Source: Pilimelia anulata (GTDB lineage Bacteria > Actinomycetota > Actinomycetes > Mycobacteriales > Micromonosporaceae). Taken from it: a DNA stretch of 64,000 bases. A program made the position numbers and the translations under genes. The notes below the pieces were generated by a model. The model ran no database searches. It worked only from the letters and a program-made list of their open reading frames with translations, and was not told where the DNA came from. The stretch is from contig NZ_BMQB01000001.1 of assembly GCF_014647895.1 (NCBI RefSeq), positions 620,001 to 684,000 on the forward strand, written 5' to 3'. Shown here piece after piece: positions 26,316 through 34,280 of the stretch; within the stretch, counting starts at the first letter, position 1; each line of letters starts with the position of its first letter.

Positions 26316-27374
26316 ATGCCCACTGTGGTGGTACTCCCCGGCGACGGCATCGGCCCGGAGATCAGCGCCCCCGCCGTCGACCTGCTGCGCCGGCTCGCGC
26401 CGGGCGTGCGCGTCGCCGAGCACGCGTTCGGCGGCGCCGCGATCGACGCCACCGGCGGCCCGCTGCCCGCCGCGACGCTCGCCGCCTGCACCGCCGCCGA
26501 CGCGGTGCTGCTCGGCGCGGTCGGCGGCCCGAAGTGGGACACGACCGACCCGGACGCGCCCCGCCCGGAGCAGGGCCTGCTGGCGCTGCGCCGCGGCATG
26601 AACGTGTACGCGAACCTGCGCCCGGTCCGCCCGTTCCCGGCCCTGTACGACGCCAGCCCGGTCAAGCGGGACCGGATCGAGGGCACCGACCTGCTGATCG
26701 TCCGGGAGCTGACCGGCGGCATCTACTTCGGCGCCCGGACCCGGACCGCGGACGCGGCCTCCGACCTGTGCGCGTACACCGTCGCCGAGGTCGAGCGGGT
26801 GGCCAGGGTGGCGTTCACCGCCGCCCGCGGCCGGCGCAACCGGGTGGTCAGCGTCGACAAGGCCAACGTGCTGGAGACGTCCCGGCAGTGGCGGGCGGTC
26901 GTGCACCGGGTGCACGAGCAGGAGTTCCCGGACGTCGAGCTGGCCGACCTGCTGGTGGACAACGCGGCCATGCAGCTCGTCGCCCGCCCGGCCGACTTCG
27001 ACGTGCTCGTCACCGAGAACCTGTTCGGCGACATCCTCAGCGACGAGGCGGCGATGATCTCCGGCTCGCTCGGCATGCTGCCGTCGGCGTCGCTGTCCGA
27101 CCCCGGCCGGCCGGGCCTGTTCGAGCCGGCGCACGGCTCGGCCCCGGACATCGCCGGGCTGGGCATCGCCAACCCGCTGGCGATGTTCCTGTCCACCGCG
27201 CTGCTGCTGCGGCACGGCCTCGGCCGGGCGGCCGCGGCGGACGCGGTGGAGGCGGCCGTGGCCGCGGCGCTCGACGGCGGGCTGCGCACGCCGGACCTGG
27301 GCGGTACCGCCGGTACCGCCGACGCCACCGCCGCGGTGCTGGCGCACCTGCGGCCACCGGACGACGAGGGGTAG
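26316..27374 (+). CDS. leuB: 3-isopropylmalate dehydrogenase
   Basis: A 352-residue NAD-dependent enzyme that oxidises and decarboxylates 3-isopropylmalate. Motifs are PGDGIGPEI at the start, GAVGGPKWD and [12 protein letters not shown] for substrate, [11 protein letters not shown] with the catalytic tyrosine, [13 protein letters not shown] with the catalytic lysine, [21 protein letters not shown] and [12 protein letters not shown] for the cofactor. ATG start two bases after leuD. It completes the leuACDB set in one window; a class IV aminotransferase-like gene follows six bases later. Confidence 0.97.
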   Translation: MPTVVVLPGDGIGPEISAPAVDLLRRLAPGVRVAEHAFGGAAIDATGGPLPAATLAACTAADAVLLGAVGGPKWDTTDPDAPRPEQGLLALRRGMNVYANLRPVRPFPALYDASPVKRDRIEGTDLLIVRELTGGIYFGARTRTADAASDLCAYTVAEVERVARVAFTAARGRRNRVVSVDKANVLETSRQWRAVVHRVHEQEFPDVELADLLVDNAAMQLVARPADFDVLVTENLFGDILSDEAAMISGSLGMLPSASLSDPGRPGLFEPAHGSAPDIAGLGIANPLAMFLSTALLLRHGLGRAAAADAVEAAVAAALDGGLRTPDLGGTAGTADATAAVLAHLRPPDDEG

Positions 27375-27380
27375 GCCCAC

Positions 27381-28235
27381 ATGGACCGGATGGACACGTA
27401 CTGGCGCAACGGCGCGGTCGACGACCGCGCCGGGGACGCCGACCGCGGCGAGCGCGTCGCCGGGGTCGTCGAGGCGATGCGCTGCTACCACACGCTCATC
27501 GGCCCGGCCGTCTTCCGGCACGCCGACCACCTGGCCCACTGGCGGGAGCGGGCGGCGGCGTACGGGATCGACCTGCCGTACGGCGACGGGGAGCTGCGCC
27601 GGGCCACCCTCGACCTGATCGCCCGGGCCAAGGCCCGCTCGTGCTGGGTCCGGGCGCGCGCCGCCCGGCACCCGGGCGGGGTGGACGTGACCATCTCGCT
27701 GTGGCGCTGGGGCGGCGCCGAGCTGGGCGACGACGGCCCGGGGCCGGGCGTGCGGGCGCGGGTGATCCCGCTGGAGCGCACCGGCTACCCGGCGCCGATC
27801 GACGCCGGCGCGCACCGCCGCGCGCCGGCCGACGCGACGCTGCTGGACAACCACGCCAGCGTCCGCGGCAGCGCGGGGGAGAGCCTGTTCGCCGTCCGCG
27901 GCGGGGTGCTGGCCACGGCCCCGGCCGACCGGCCGGCGCCCGGCGGGGTGGACCGCGCGACGGTGCTGGACATCGCCCGCGACCTCGGCCACCCGGTCGT
28001 CGAGCGGCCGCTGACCAGGGCCGACCTGGCCGCGGCCGACGAGGTGTTCATGACCGGGGCGGCCGCGCCGGTCACCCCGCTGCGGGAGATCGACGGGCGG
28101 GCGGTGGGCGCCGGCGCGGCCGGGCCGGTCACCCGGGCGGTGCACGGCGGGCTGGTCGCGGCGTACTACGGGTACACCCGGCGGTACCACCACTGGCTCG
28201 ACCCGGTGCCGGTCACGGTCCTGTCGGCGATGTAG
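27381..28235 (+). CDS. Class IV aminotransferase-like protein lacking the PLP lysine
   Basis: A 284-residue protein with the branched-chain aminotransferase/aminodeoxychorismate-lyase fold pattern: VVEAMRCYHTLIGPAVFRHADHLAHW at 29-54, SCWVRARAA at 87-95, GESLFAVRGGVLATAP and EVFMTGAAAPVTPLREIDGR towards the end. In active relatives a segment of about 24 residues between the RxRV strand and DEALLLD carries the PLP-binding Lys and the NYL motif. Here that segment is missing (the sequence runs from GAHRRAP into ADATLLDNHASVRG). The only lysine in the entire protein is Lys84, far from the site. It is six bases after leuB, where ilvE would fit functionally. It may be a regulatory or repurposed protein, or an in-frame-deleted relic. 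Confidence 0.8.
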   Translation: MDRMDTYWRNGAVDDRAGDADRGERVAGVVEAMRCYHTLIGPAVFRHADHLAHWRERAAAYGIDLPYGDGELRRATLDLIARAKARSCWVRARAARHPGGVDVTISLWRWGGAELGDDGPGPGVRARVIPLERTGYPAPIDAGAHRRAPADATLLDNHASVRGSAGESLFAVRGGVLATAPADRPAPGGVDRATVLDIARDLGHPVVERPLTRADLAAADEVFMTGAAAPVTPLREIDGRAVGAGAAGPVTRAVHGGLVAAYYGYTRRYHHWLDPVPVTVLSAM

Positions 28236-28282
28236 CGGGCGACGGCCGGGTCCGGCGCGGGCGGGCGTCGGACCCGCCGCCG

Positions 28283-31168
28283 TCAGCGGGCGCGGGGCGC
28301 CGGCGGCAGCAGCGGCACGCAGCCGGCCCCGCCGGGCCCCGGCGGCGCCGGGCCCGGCCGGCAGGTGCCGACCGGCACGGCCGTCGCGCTGGCCGGGCCG
28401 TCCCGGAACGCCTCGCTCAGCTCGGGGATGCGGTACAGCGTGACCTGCCGCCGGGCCACCCGGTCCGCTCCGAACCGGATCAGGCCGTACGCGCCCGGGT
28501 AGCCGTACCCGTCGGCCGGGTCGGTCACCGCGAGCTGCCGGCGGATCGCGTCCCGCAGCTCGCGCGCCGCCGCGGCGGTCAGCCGCTGCCCGGCCGCGGG
28601 CCGGTTGCGCAGCATCGCGTCGTTGAGCATCCGGACCGTGTCGTACCCCGACGCGGCCCAGCCGCCGGCCAGCCACACGTCGGTGTCCGCGTCGTTCGCC
28701 CCGCCGCGGCAGCGCCCCAGGTACTCCTGCAGGTCCTGCCGGAAGTCCGCCTGCCGGCCGGCGGCGAGCCGCTTCGCGCCGTCGGTCGAGCCGGCGTCGG
28801 TGGCCCGCAGCCGGGCGCAGGTCAGCAGCTCCCCGCGGTGGGCGATCAGCACCTCGGTACCGTGCGGCACCTCCGCGGCCAGCGCCGGGTCGGCCAGGAA
28901 CCGGGACGCCGAGTCCGCCGCCACCAGCAGCGGCAGGTCGGCGCCGCAGGTCAGGTGCAGGTCGCGGACGAAGTCGGCGAACGCGGTGTACCGGCCGGTG
29001 AAGAACACCACCGGCCGCTTGCCGCCCTGCGCGCACGCGCCCGACAGCGGGTTCCGGGCGCCGTCCCGGCCGGCGGACCACTGCCAGGTCACGTGCCGGT
29101 CCGGGTACTTCCCGCGCCGGTCGAGCAGCCGGCGCAGGCTCGCCACGTACAGGTCGCCGGCCCCGGTCGCCGGGTGCACGGCGACGATCGACTGTCCCGG
29201 GGCGTGCCGGGCGGCGTACGCGCGGACCAACCGCACCTGGTCGGCGTTGGTGGAGGTGACCTGGAAGAAGTACGGCAGTTTCGCACCGAACCCGTCGACG
29301 GGCATCGTCGGCGACGCCATCACCAGGCCGGACCGGTCGAGGACGCGCAGCGCCCCCAGCGTCCCGGCCCGGCTCTCGATCGTGACCATCGCCCCGATCA
29401 CCGCCGCGTCGTCGCGGTGCAGCAGCCCGTCGACCCGGCCGGCGAAGTCGCGCAGCAGCGCCGTCCGGGCCGCCTCCCGCGCGGCGGCGGTGCGCCGCCC
29501 GGCCGCCGCGGCCCGCTCGGCCGGCTCCCGCCCGGCGCCCTCGGCGACCCGCTGCTCGACCGCCTCGGCCGTCGGCTGGGTGGCGTCGCCGGCGTTGGCG
29601 ATGGCCAGCCGCAGGTACGGCTGGTTGCGGCTGAGCACCGCGTTGAGCCGCCGCTGGGCCGCGTACGCGCCGGCCAGGGCCTCCCGCTCGGCGACGAGCG
29701 ACCGGTTGCTGCCGGGCAGCCGGGTCAGCGAGGTGATCAGCAGGATCGTCACGGCGGCCCGGTCCGCGTGCCGGGTGAGCAGGTCGTCGACCCGCTTGTT
29801 CTCGGCGTGGATGAGGTCCACGTCGAACAGCCCGGGATGCTCGGGCGGGCCGGCGTCGATGCCGGGCACCCCGGCCGCGGCGGCGGCCCGGGCCAGCCGG
29901 CGGGCCGCGCGGCCGGGCAGCGTGCCGGTGTCCCGGCAGTACCGGTACCCGATCCACTCCTCCCCGTACGCGGCGACGCTGCCGCCGGCCGCGCCGAGCC
30001 GGCAGTACGACCAGTCGTCGCTGTACGCCACGTAGACGGCGCCGAGCCCGGCCAGCCCGGCGCCGGCCGGCAGCGCGAGCGCCAGCGCGGCGGCGACCCA
30101 GCGGGTGCGGTACCGGCGGCCGATCGCCCGCCCGCACCGGCGGCCGGCGGCGGCGAGCACCCGCCGGGCGGCGGCGCAGCGGCCGGCCGCTGCCGGGGGC
30201 AGCCACCGCTCCGGCGCCGGCGGGCGGGGCGCGGCCGGGGCGGGCCCGGCCAGCCAGGCCGGCTCCCGGCGGCCCGACGGGCCGGGCGGCGTGCCGGGCG
30301 GGGCCGGGCCGTCGGTCAGCAGCACCCCGCACGCCCGCCGGCGCAGCGGCCCGCGCCGGCGGGTCAGGTCGGCGTACTGCCGCAGCAGCAGGTCGGTGAC
30401 CTCGGCGCCGGCCGGCAGCAGCAGCACCGGCAGCGCGCCGGGCCAGAACCGGGTCATCGCCCGGCGCAGCGGCCCGGGGCTCCACACCTCCCGGACGTCG
30501 AGCAGCAGCGCCCGGGCGAGCACCGCGTCGAGCGCGCCGGCCTCCGGCGCCCGCCACCGCCAGGCCACCGGGAACGGCCGCCACACCTGCCGCAGCGGCA
30601 CCCGCCGGCAACTGTGCAGGACCGCGCCGACCAGCAGCAGCCCGGCCGCGGCGCTCACCAGCAGCCAGCCGGTGCTCCACACGGTGTCGCGGCCGTTCGC
30701 GCCCTGCATCAGCACGCCGGCGACGGTCAGCAGCAGCGGCACGACGTACCTGGCCGTGGCGGTCTCCATCAGCCGGTCCAGCCGGCGCCGGCGCTGGTCC
30801 GGCAGCGACTCGCCGGCGGCGTGCGCGCGGATCGCGGCGAACCGGCGCAGCGGCCGCCCGGCCGGGCCGGCGAGCCGGTCCGCGGCGGCGGCCAGCGCCG
30901 CGCCGGCCGGCCGGTCCGGGTCCAGCGCGACGACCGCGCCGGGTGCCGCGGCGCGCAGCGCGGCCGGGTCCGGCGGCGCCGCGACGTACAGCACCGGCCG
31001 CACCCACCGCGGCCGCCCGCGGCGGCAGGCCGCCCGCAGCGCCGGCCCGGCGCCCGGCGGCGCGCCGGGCACGGCCCCGCGCGGGCGCGGCGGGCCGGCC
31101 GGCCGGGAGCCGGTGGCGGCGGTGCAGGTGGCTTCGGCGCCGGTGGCGGTGGGGCGGTCGCCGCTCAC
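28283..31168 (-). CDS. Large membrane protein with periplasmic-binding-protein-like outer domain
   Basis: A 961-residue protein with a cytosolic N-terminus, two membrane helices (about 141-155 and 166-186), a second cytosolic part, a third helix (357-381) and a 580-residue outer region. That region resembles type 1 periplasmic binding proteins of branched-chain amino acid receptors by its order of strands and loops (TILLITSLTRLPGSN, VIGAMVTIESRAGTLGALRVLDRSGLVMASPTMPVDGFG, YFFQVTSTNADQVRLVRAYA, WLAGGWAASGYDTVRMLNDAML). Its start GTG 31168 lies in a GTGA overlap with the upstream gene. Similar multi-domain proteins occur in actinobacteria without known function; sensing an outer ligand is the best guess. 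Confidence 0.7.
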   Translation of the reverse strand: MSGDRPTATGAEATCTAATGSRPAGPPRPRGAVPGAPPGAGPALRAACRRGRPRWVRPVLYVAAPPDPAALRAAAPGAVVALDPDRPAGAALAAAADRLAGPAGRPLRRFAAIRAHAAGESLPDQRRRRLDRLMETATARYVVPLLLTVAGVLMQGANGRDTVWSTGWLLVSAAAGLLLVGAVLHSCRRVPLRQVWRPFPVAWRWRAPEAGALDAVLARALLLDVREVWSPGPLRRAMTRFWPGALPVLLLPAGAEVTDLLLRQYADLTRRRGPLRRRACGVLLTDGPAPPGTPPGPSGRREPAWLAGPAPAAPRPPAPERWLPPAAAGRCAAARRVLAAAGRRCGRAIGRRYRTRWVAAALALALPAGAGLAGLGAVYVAYSDDWSYCRLGAAGGSVAAYGEEWIGYRYCRDTGTLPGRAARRLARAAAAAGVPGIDAGPPEHPGLFDVDLIHAENKRVDDLLTRHADRAAVTILLITSLTRLPGSNRSLVAEREALAGAYAAQRRLNAVLSRNQPYLRLAIANAGDATQPTAEAVEQRVAEGAGREPAERAAAAGRRTAAAREAARTALLRDFAGRVDGLLHRDDAAVIGAMVTIESRAGTLGALRVLDRSGLVMASPTMPVDGFGAKLPYFFQVTSTNADQVRLVRAYAARHAPGQSIVAVHPATGAGDLYVASLRRLLDRRGKYPDRHVTWQWSAGRDGARNPLSGACAQGGKRPVVFFTGRYTAFADFVRDLHLTCGADLPLLVAADSASRFLADPALAAEVPHGTEVLIAHRGELLTCARLRATDAGSTDGAKRLAAGRQADFRQDLQEYLGRCRGGANDADTDVWLAGGWAASGYDTVRMLNDAMLRNRPAAGQRLTAAAARELRDAIRRQLAVTDPADGYGYPGAYGLIRFGADRVARRQVTLYRIPELSEAFRDGPASATAVPVGTCRPGPAPPGPGGAGCVPLLPPAPRAR

Positions 31169-31779
31169 CGGGGGTCGCCCGGCGGCGCGATCAGCGGCAG
31201 CGGGCCGGTGGGGGAGGTCGGGGCCGGCAGCGGCGGCGCCGGGTCGTCGTCGGCCTCCTCGTACGGCGGGCAGATCAGCGGCGCGGCGAAGCCGAACCCC
31301 GGTACGCCCATGTCGGCGCGGGCCGCCAGGTAGAAGTCGCGCCGGGCGACGCCGATCGCGTGCCGCAGCCGCTGGAACGCCGCCGGGTCGTCGCGCAGGC
31401 CGCGGGCGAACCCGACGAGCTGGTACACCTGCCGCTGCCAGGCGTGCGCGGCGGCCATCGTCGCCTCGTCGCCGAGCAGCAGGACCGCCTCCCAGCGGGC
31501 CAGGCAGGCGCCCTGCGCGGCGGCGAGCTGCGGGTACCCCTCGGCCGGGTCGAGCGGCTGCGCCGGGTGGTCCAGCCCGTGCCCGGCGGCGAGGCGCTGG
31601 CCCAGCGTGGTCCACTCGCGCAGCGCCCGGGCGTACTCGGCGTACACCTCCACCCGGCGCTCGTCCCAGCGGACGGCGTGCTGCCGGCGCCAGCGCGACC
31701 GCTCGGTGAGGAACCCGGCCAGGAAGGTCAGCGCCGAGCCGACCGCCACCGCCGCCAGCGTCCACACCTGCTGCGCCAT
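31165..31779 (-). CDS. Single-pass membrane protein, partner of the binding-protein-like gene
   Basis: A 204-residue protein with one N-terminal helix (about residues 5-25) followed by a basic stop-transfer RSRWRRQ and a soluble helical domain (EVYAEYARALREWTTLG, ATMAAAHAWQRQVYQLVGFARGLRDD, RLRHAIGVARRDFYLAARADMG). The end is Pro-rich. This pattern, helix plus helical cytosolic bundle, is common in uncharacterised actinobacterial proteins. Translational coupling to the 961-residue protein suggests a two-component membrane assembly. No established family name can be given. Confidence 0.7.
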   Translation of the reverse strand: MAQQVWTLAAVAVGSALTFLAGFLTERSRWRRQHAVRWDERRVEVYAEYARALREWTTLGQRLAAGHGLDHPAQPLDPAEGYPQLAAAQGACLARWEAVLLLGDEATMAAAHAWQRQVYQLVGFARGLRDDPAAFQRLRHAIGVARRDFYLAARADMGVPGFGFAAPLICPPYEEADDDPAPPLPAPTSPTGPLPLIAPPGDPR

Positions 31780-31846
31780 CCAGCCACCTCGCTCGCCGTC
31801 CGGGACCCGATCGTCCCATGTGGCGGCCAGCGCGGCGGGCGCGTCG

Positions 31847-32131
31847 TCAGCCGTCCGCGGTCGGCCGCTCCGGCGGTTCCGCCGGTCCGCGCGGGTCGCG
31901 CGGCCGGCGTTCGGGCCAGCCCCCGCCGTCCCGGTCGAGGGCGGGGTCCCGGCCGGACCGGTACCGGTCGTTGCACGGCGCCGCCCACGCGACCAGCGGC
32001 CCGGTGACGATCGGTGCCGCCCGCCGGACGGCGCCGGGCGGACCCCCGCCGTCCGGTGCCGCGGGCCGCCGGGCGACCGGCGCGCGCCGGCGGGCGGGCG
32101 CGAGCCGCCACCCGGTGCCGGCCGTCCTCAC
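31847..32131 (-). CDS. Possible small ORF coupled to tauD, unknown
   Basis: A 94-codon frame whose GTG overlaps the tauD stop in GTGA, as real coupled genes in this genome do. The product is Arg/Pro-rich, with a short DPALDRDGGGW stretch faintly like an Excalibur calcium motif but with only one cysteine. Composition is close to that of shadow frames, so it may not be a gene. Without it, 31780-32127 would be a noncoding tail of the sulfonate operon. Confidence 0.25.
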   Translation of the reverse strand: MRTAGTGWRLAPARRRAPVARRPAAPDGGGPPGAVRRAAPIVTGPLVAWAAPCNDRYRSGRDPALDRDGGGWPERRPRDPRGPAEPPERPTADG

Positions 32132-33039
32132 CGGAGGTCCCGCTGGGTGTAGTGGGCGGCGTCGTCGCCCTCGATGAGGTGGCTGCGCCGGCCGTCCACG
32201 CCGACCGGGACGTCCCCGGCGACGGTGACCCGGTGCAGCCGGCGCGCTAGGGTGCCGTAGTCGTCGACGGCGTAGTGCTGGGTGCTGCGGTTGTCGAACA
32301 GCACCACGTCGCCCTCGGCCCAGCGCCAGCGGACCGTGTTCTCCGGCCGGGTCACGTACCCCTGGAACAGCCGCAGCAGGTCCCGCGACTCGGCCCGGGA
32401 CAGCCCGACGAGCCGATCGGCGAACCCGCCGATGAACAGGCTCGGCGCCCCCGACTCCGGGTGCACCCGGACGACCGGGTGGGCGGTGGCGTACCGGCGG
32501 GAGACGAACACCCGCCGCCGCTCCTCCGCCTCCTCGGTGCGGAACTGCGGGTGCGCGTAGTCGTGGTCGTTGCGGTGCACCGCCCACAGCCCGTCGGCGA
32601 GCTGGCGCAGCTCGGCCGGCAGGTCGGCGTACGCGGCGGCGGCGCTGGCGATCAGCGTGTCCCCGCCGTACGGCGGAACGACCAGCGCCCGCAGCGTGCT
32701 GAGCCGCGGCGGGGTGAGCACGAACGTCACGTCCGTGTGCCAGTGGTTCGCCCGGGCGCCCTCGCCGGCGTCGACCGGCAGGATGTGCTCCTGCCCGGCC
32801 ACGCCGGGCACGGTCGGGTGGGCGGTGGTCAGCGGCCCGAACGCGCGGGCGAACCGGAGCTGCCCGGCCTCGTCGAGCCGCTGGTTGCGGAAGAACAGGG
32901 CGTGGTGGCGCAGCAGCGCCGTGGTCAGCACGGCGACGGTGTCGTCGTCGAGCGGGCCGGCCAGGTCCAGGCCGCGGACCTCGGCGCCGATCCGGCCGCC
33001 GATCTGCGCGATGTCCAGGCGGGTGTGCACGAGGGGCAT
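32128..33039 (-). CDS. TauD/TfdA-family 2-oxoglutarate-dependent dioxygenase
   Basis: A 303-residue iron enzyme that hydroxylates the carbon next to a sulfonate or sulfate ester so that sulfite or sulfate is released. The HxD pair is His101-Asp103 in NHWHTDVTF. The distal His lies in NRSTQHYAVDDYG and the 2-oxoglutarate-binding Arg in RRLHRVTV. GLDLAGPL near the start and VVRVHPESGAPSLFIG are typical of the taurine and alkylsulfatase branch. It is the last clear gene of the leftward sulfonate operon, 17 bp after the nitroreductase. Context favours an organosulfonate or alkylsulfate substrate; taurine is not proven. Confidence 0.88.
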   Translation of the reverse strand: MPLVHTRLDIAQIGGRIGAEVRGLDLAGPLDDDTVAVLTTALLRHHALFFRNQRLDEAGQLRFARAFGPLTTAHPTVPGVAGQEHILPVDAGEGARANHWHTDVTFVLTPPRLSTLRALVVPPYGGDTLIASAAAAYADLPAELRQLADGLWAVHRNDHDYAHPQFRTEEAEERRRVFVSRRYATAHPVVRVHPESGAPSLFIGGFADRLVGLSRAESRDLLRLFQGYVTRPENTVRWRWAEGDVVLFDNRSTQHYAVDDYGTLARRLHRVTVAGDVPVGVDGRRSHLIEGDDAAHYTQRDLR

Positions 33040-33056
33040 GGCGGGTGTCCAATCAA

Positions 33057-33743
33057 CTAGAGGTCGTACAGGACGTCGTCGGCGGACAGCCGGGGCGGGC
33101 GCGGGTGCGCGGGCTCGCCCGCCGCGGGGTACCCGAGGTTGAGCAGCAGCAGCGCGCGCAGCCGCCCGTCGCGGAAGAACTCGGCGTCGACCCCGGCCGG
33201 GTCGAAGCCGGCCATCGGGCCGGTGGCCAGGCCGGCCGCGCGGGCGCCCACGATGAGGTAGCCGATCTGCAGGGTGGCGTTGAACCGGGCGGTGCGCTCC
33301 CGGGCGGCGGCGTTGTCGTCGCCGGCGAACCAGTCCCGGACGCCGGGCCGGTGCGGGAAGAGCCGGGGCAGGTGCTCGTCGAAGCCGGTGTCCGCCGCGA
33401 GGATCACGGTCAGCGGCGCCGCCGCGGTCTTGTCCCGGTTGCCCGGGGACAGGTGCGGCAGCAGCCGCTGCCGGGCCGCCGGCGAGCGCAGCGCCACCAC
33501 CCGCAGCGGCTGCGCGTTGAACGCGGTCGGCCCGTACCGGGCCAGCTCCTGCACGGCCCGCAGGTGCGCGTCGGTGACCGGCCGGTCGGCGAACGCGTTC
33601 GCCGTGCGGGCCGCCCGGAACAGCAGGTCCCGGCTTGCCGGGTCCAGCAGGATCGGGTCGGTCGCGTCCGGCGGGATCGGGTCCGGCGGGATCGGGTCGG
33701 CCGGGTCCGGCGCGATCGGGTCGGCGGCGGGCGGGGCGCTCAC
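33057..33743 (-). CDS. Nitroreductase family protein (RutE/malonic semialdehyde reductase-like)
   Basis: A 228-residue flavoprotein. Core motifs are FRAARTANAFADRPV (FMN phosphate contacts), ELARYGPTAFNAQPLRVV near 66-83 and GYLIVGARAAGLATGPMAGFD, matching the RutE-like branch. The N-terminal 35 residues are a repeated Asp-Pro-Ile-Pro-Pro peptide encoded by a short tandem DNA repeat (about 33650-33725) and are unlikely to be part of the fold. Start is GTG 33743 in a GTGA overlap with the flavin reductase. In this operon it might reduce an aldehyde released by desulfonation or supply reduced flavin; neither is shown. Confidence 0.85.
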   Translation of the reverse strand: MSAPPAADPIAPDPADPIPPDPIPPDATDPILLDPASRDLLFRAARTANAFADRPVTDAHLRAVQELARYGPTAFNAQPLRVVALRSPAARQRLLPHLSPGNRDKTAAAPLTVILAADTGFDEHLPRLFPHRPGVRDWFAGDDNAAARERTARFNATLQIGYLIVGARAAGLATGPMAGFDPAGVDAEFFRDGRLRALLLLNLGYPAAGEPAHPRPPRLSADDVLYDL

Positions 33744-34261
33744 GCGGCGCTCCGGTCGAGCGCGGCGTACCGGCCGTCGTGGTACAGCAGCGGCGGCCGG
33801 TCGGTGTGCTGCCCGCGCAGCGGCTCGGCGAGCACGACCGCGTGGTCGCCGGCGCGCACCCGGTCGGTGACCAGGCAGAGCAGCCAGGCGGACGCGCCGT
33901 CGAGGAGCGGCACCCCGTGCGGGCCGGGCCGCCAGGCGGTCCGGTCGGCGAACCGGTCGATGCCGCTGGTGGCGAACCGCTGGGCGACGGCCTGCTGCCC
34001 GGCGGCGAGCAGGTGCACGGCGACGTACTCGGCCCGCCGCACGGTCGGCCAGCTCGACGAGTACCGGCTCAGGCAGAACGAGACGATCGGCGGCCGCAGC
34101 GACACCGAGGTGAACGACGTCGCGGTGAAGCCGACGGGCACCGGGTCGGCCGGCGTGGTCACCACGGCGACCGTGCTGGCCTGGCGGCGCAGCAGGGACC
34201 GGAACAGGTCGGCGTCCAGGGCGGTGCCGCCCGCCGGTGCGGGGACGGTGGTCGGGGTCAT
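33740..34261 (-). CDS. Flavin reductase, HpaC/SsuE-function partner
   Basis: A 173-residue member of the flavin reductase-like domain family. VVTTPADPVPVGFTATSFTSVSLRPPIVSFCL is the flavin-binding segment (residues about 34-66) and the C-terminal DHAVVLAEPL...PLLYHDGRYAAL closes the barrel. It should reduce FMN with NAD(P)H and hand it to the adjacent monooxygenase. It differs from the flavodoxin-like SsuE of enterobacteria, being of the HpaC type. ATG 34261 has GGGAGGA at good spacing. Confidence 0.9.
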   Translation of the reverse strand: MTPTTVPAPAGGTALDADLFRSLLRRQASTVAVVTTPADPVPVGFTATSFTSVSLRPPIVSFCLSRYSSSWPTVRRAEYVAVHLLAAGQQAVAQRFATSGIDRFADRTAWRPGPHGVPLLDGASAWLLCLVTDRVRAGDHAVVLAEPLRGQHTDRPPLLYHDGRYAALDRSAA

Positions 34262-34280
34262 GGCATCCTCCCGGGGGTGG

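Noticed and set aside
26265..31007. Long open frame on the minus strand (about 1580 codons) and an even longer plus-strand frame over 26534-31333
   Set aside because: Both run out of phase through leuB, the aminotransferase-like gene and the 961-residue gene; composition is that of shadow frames.
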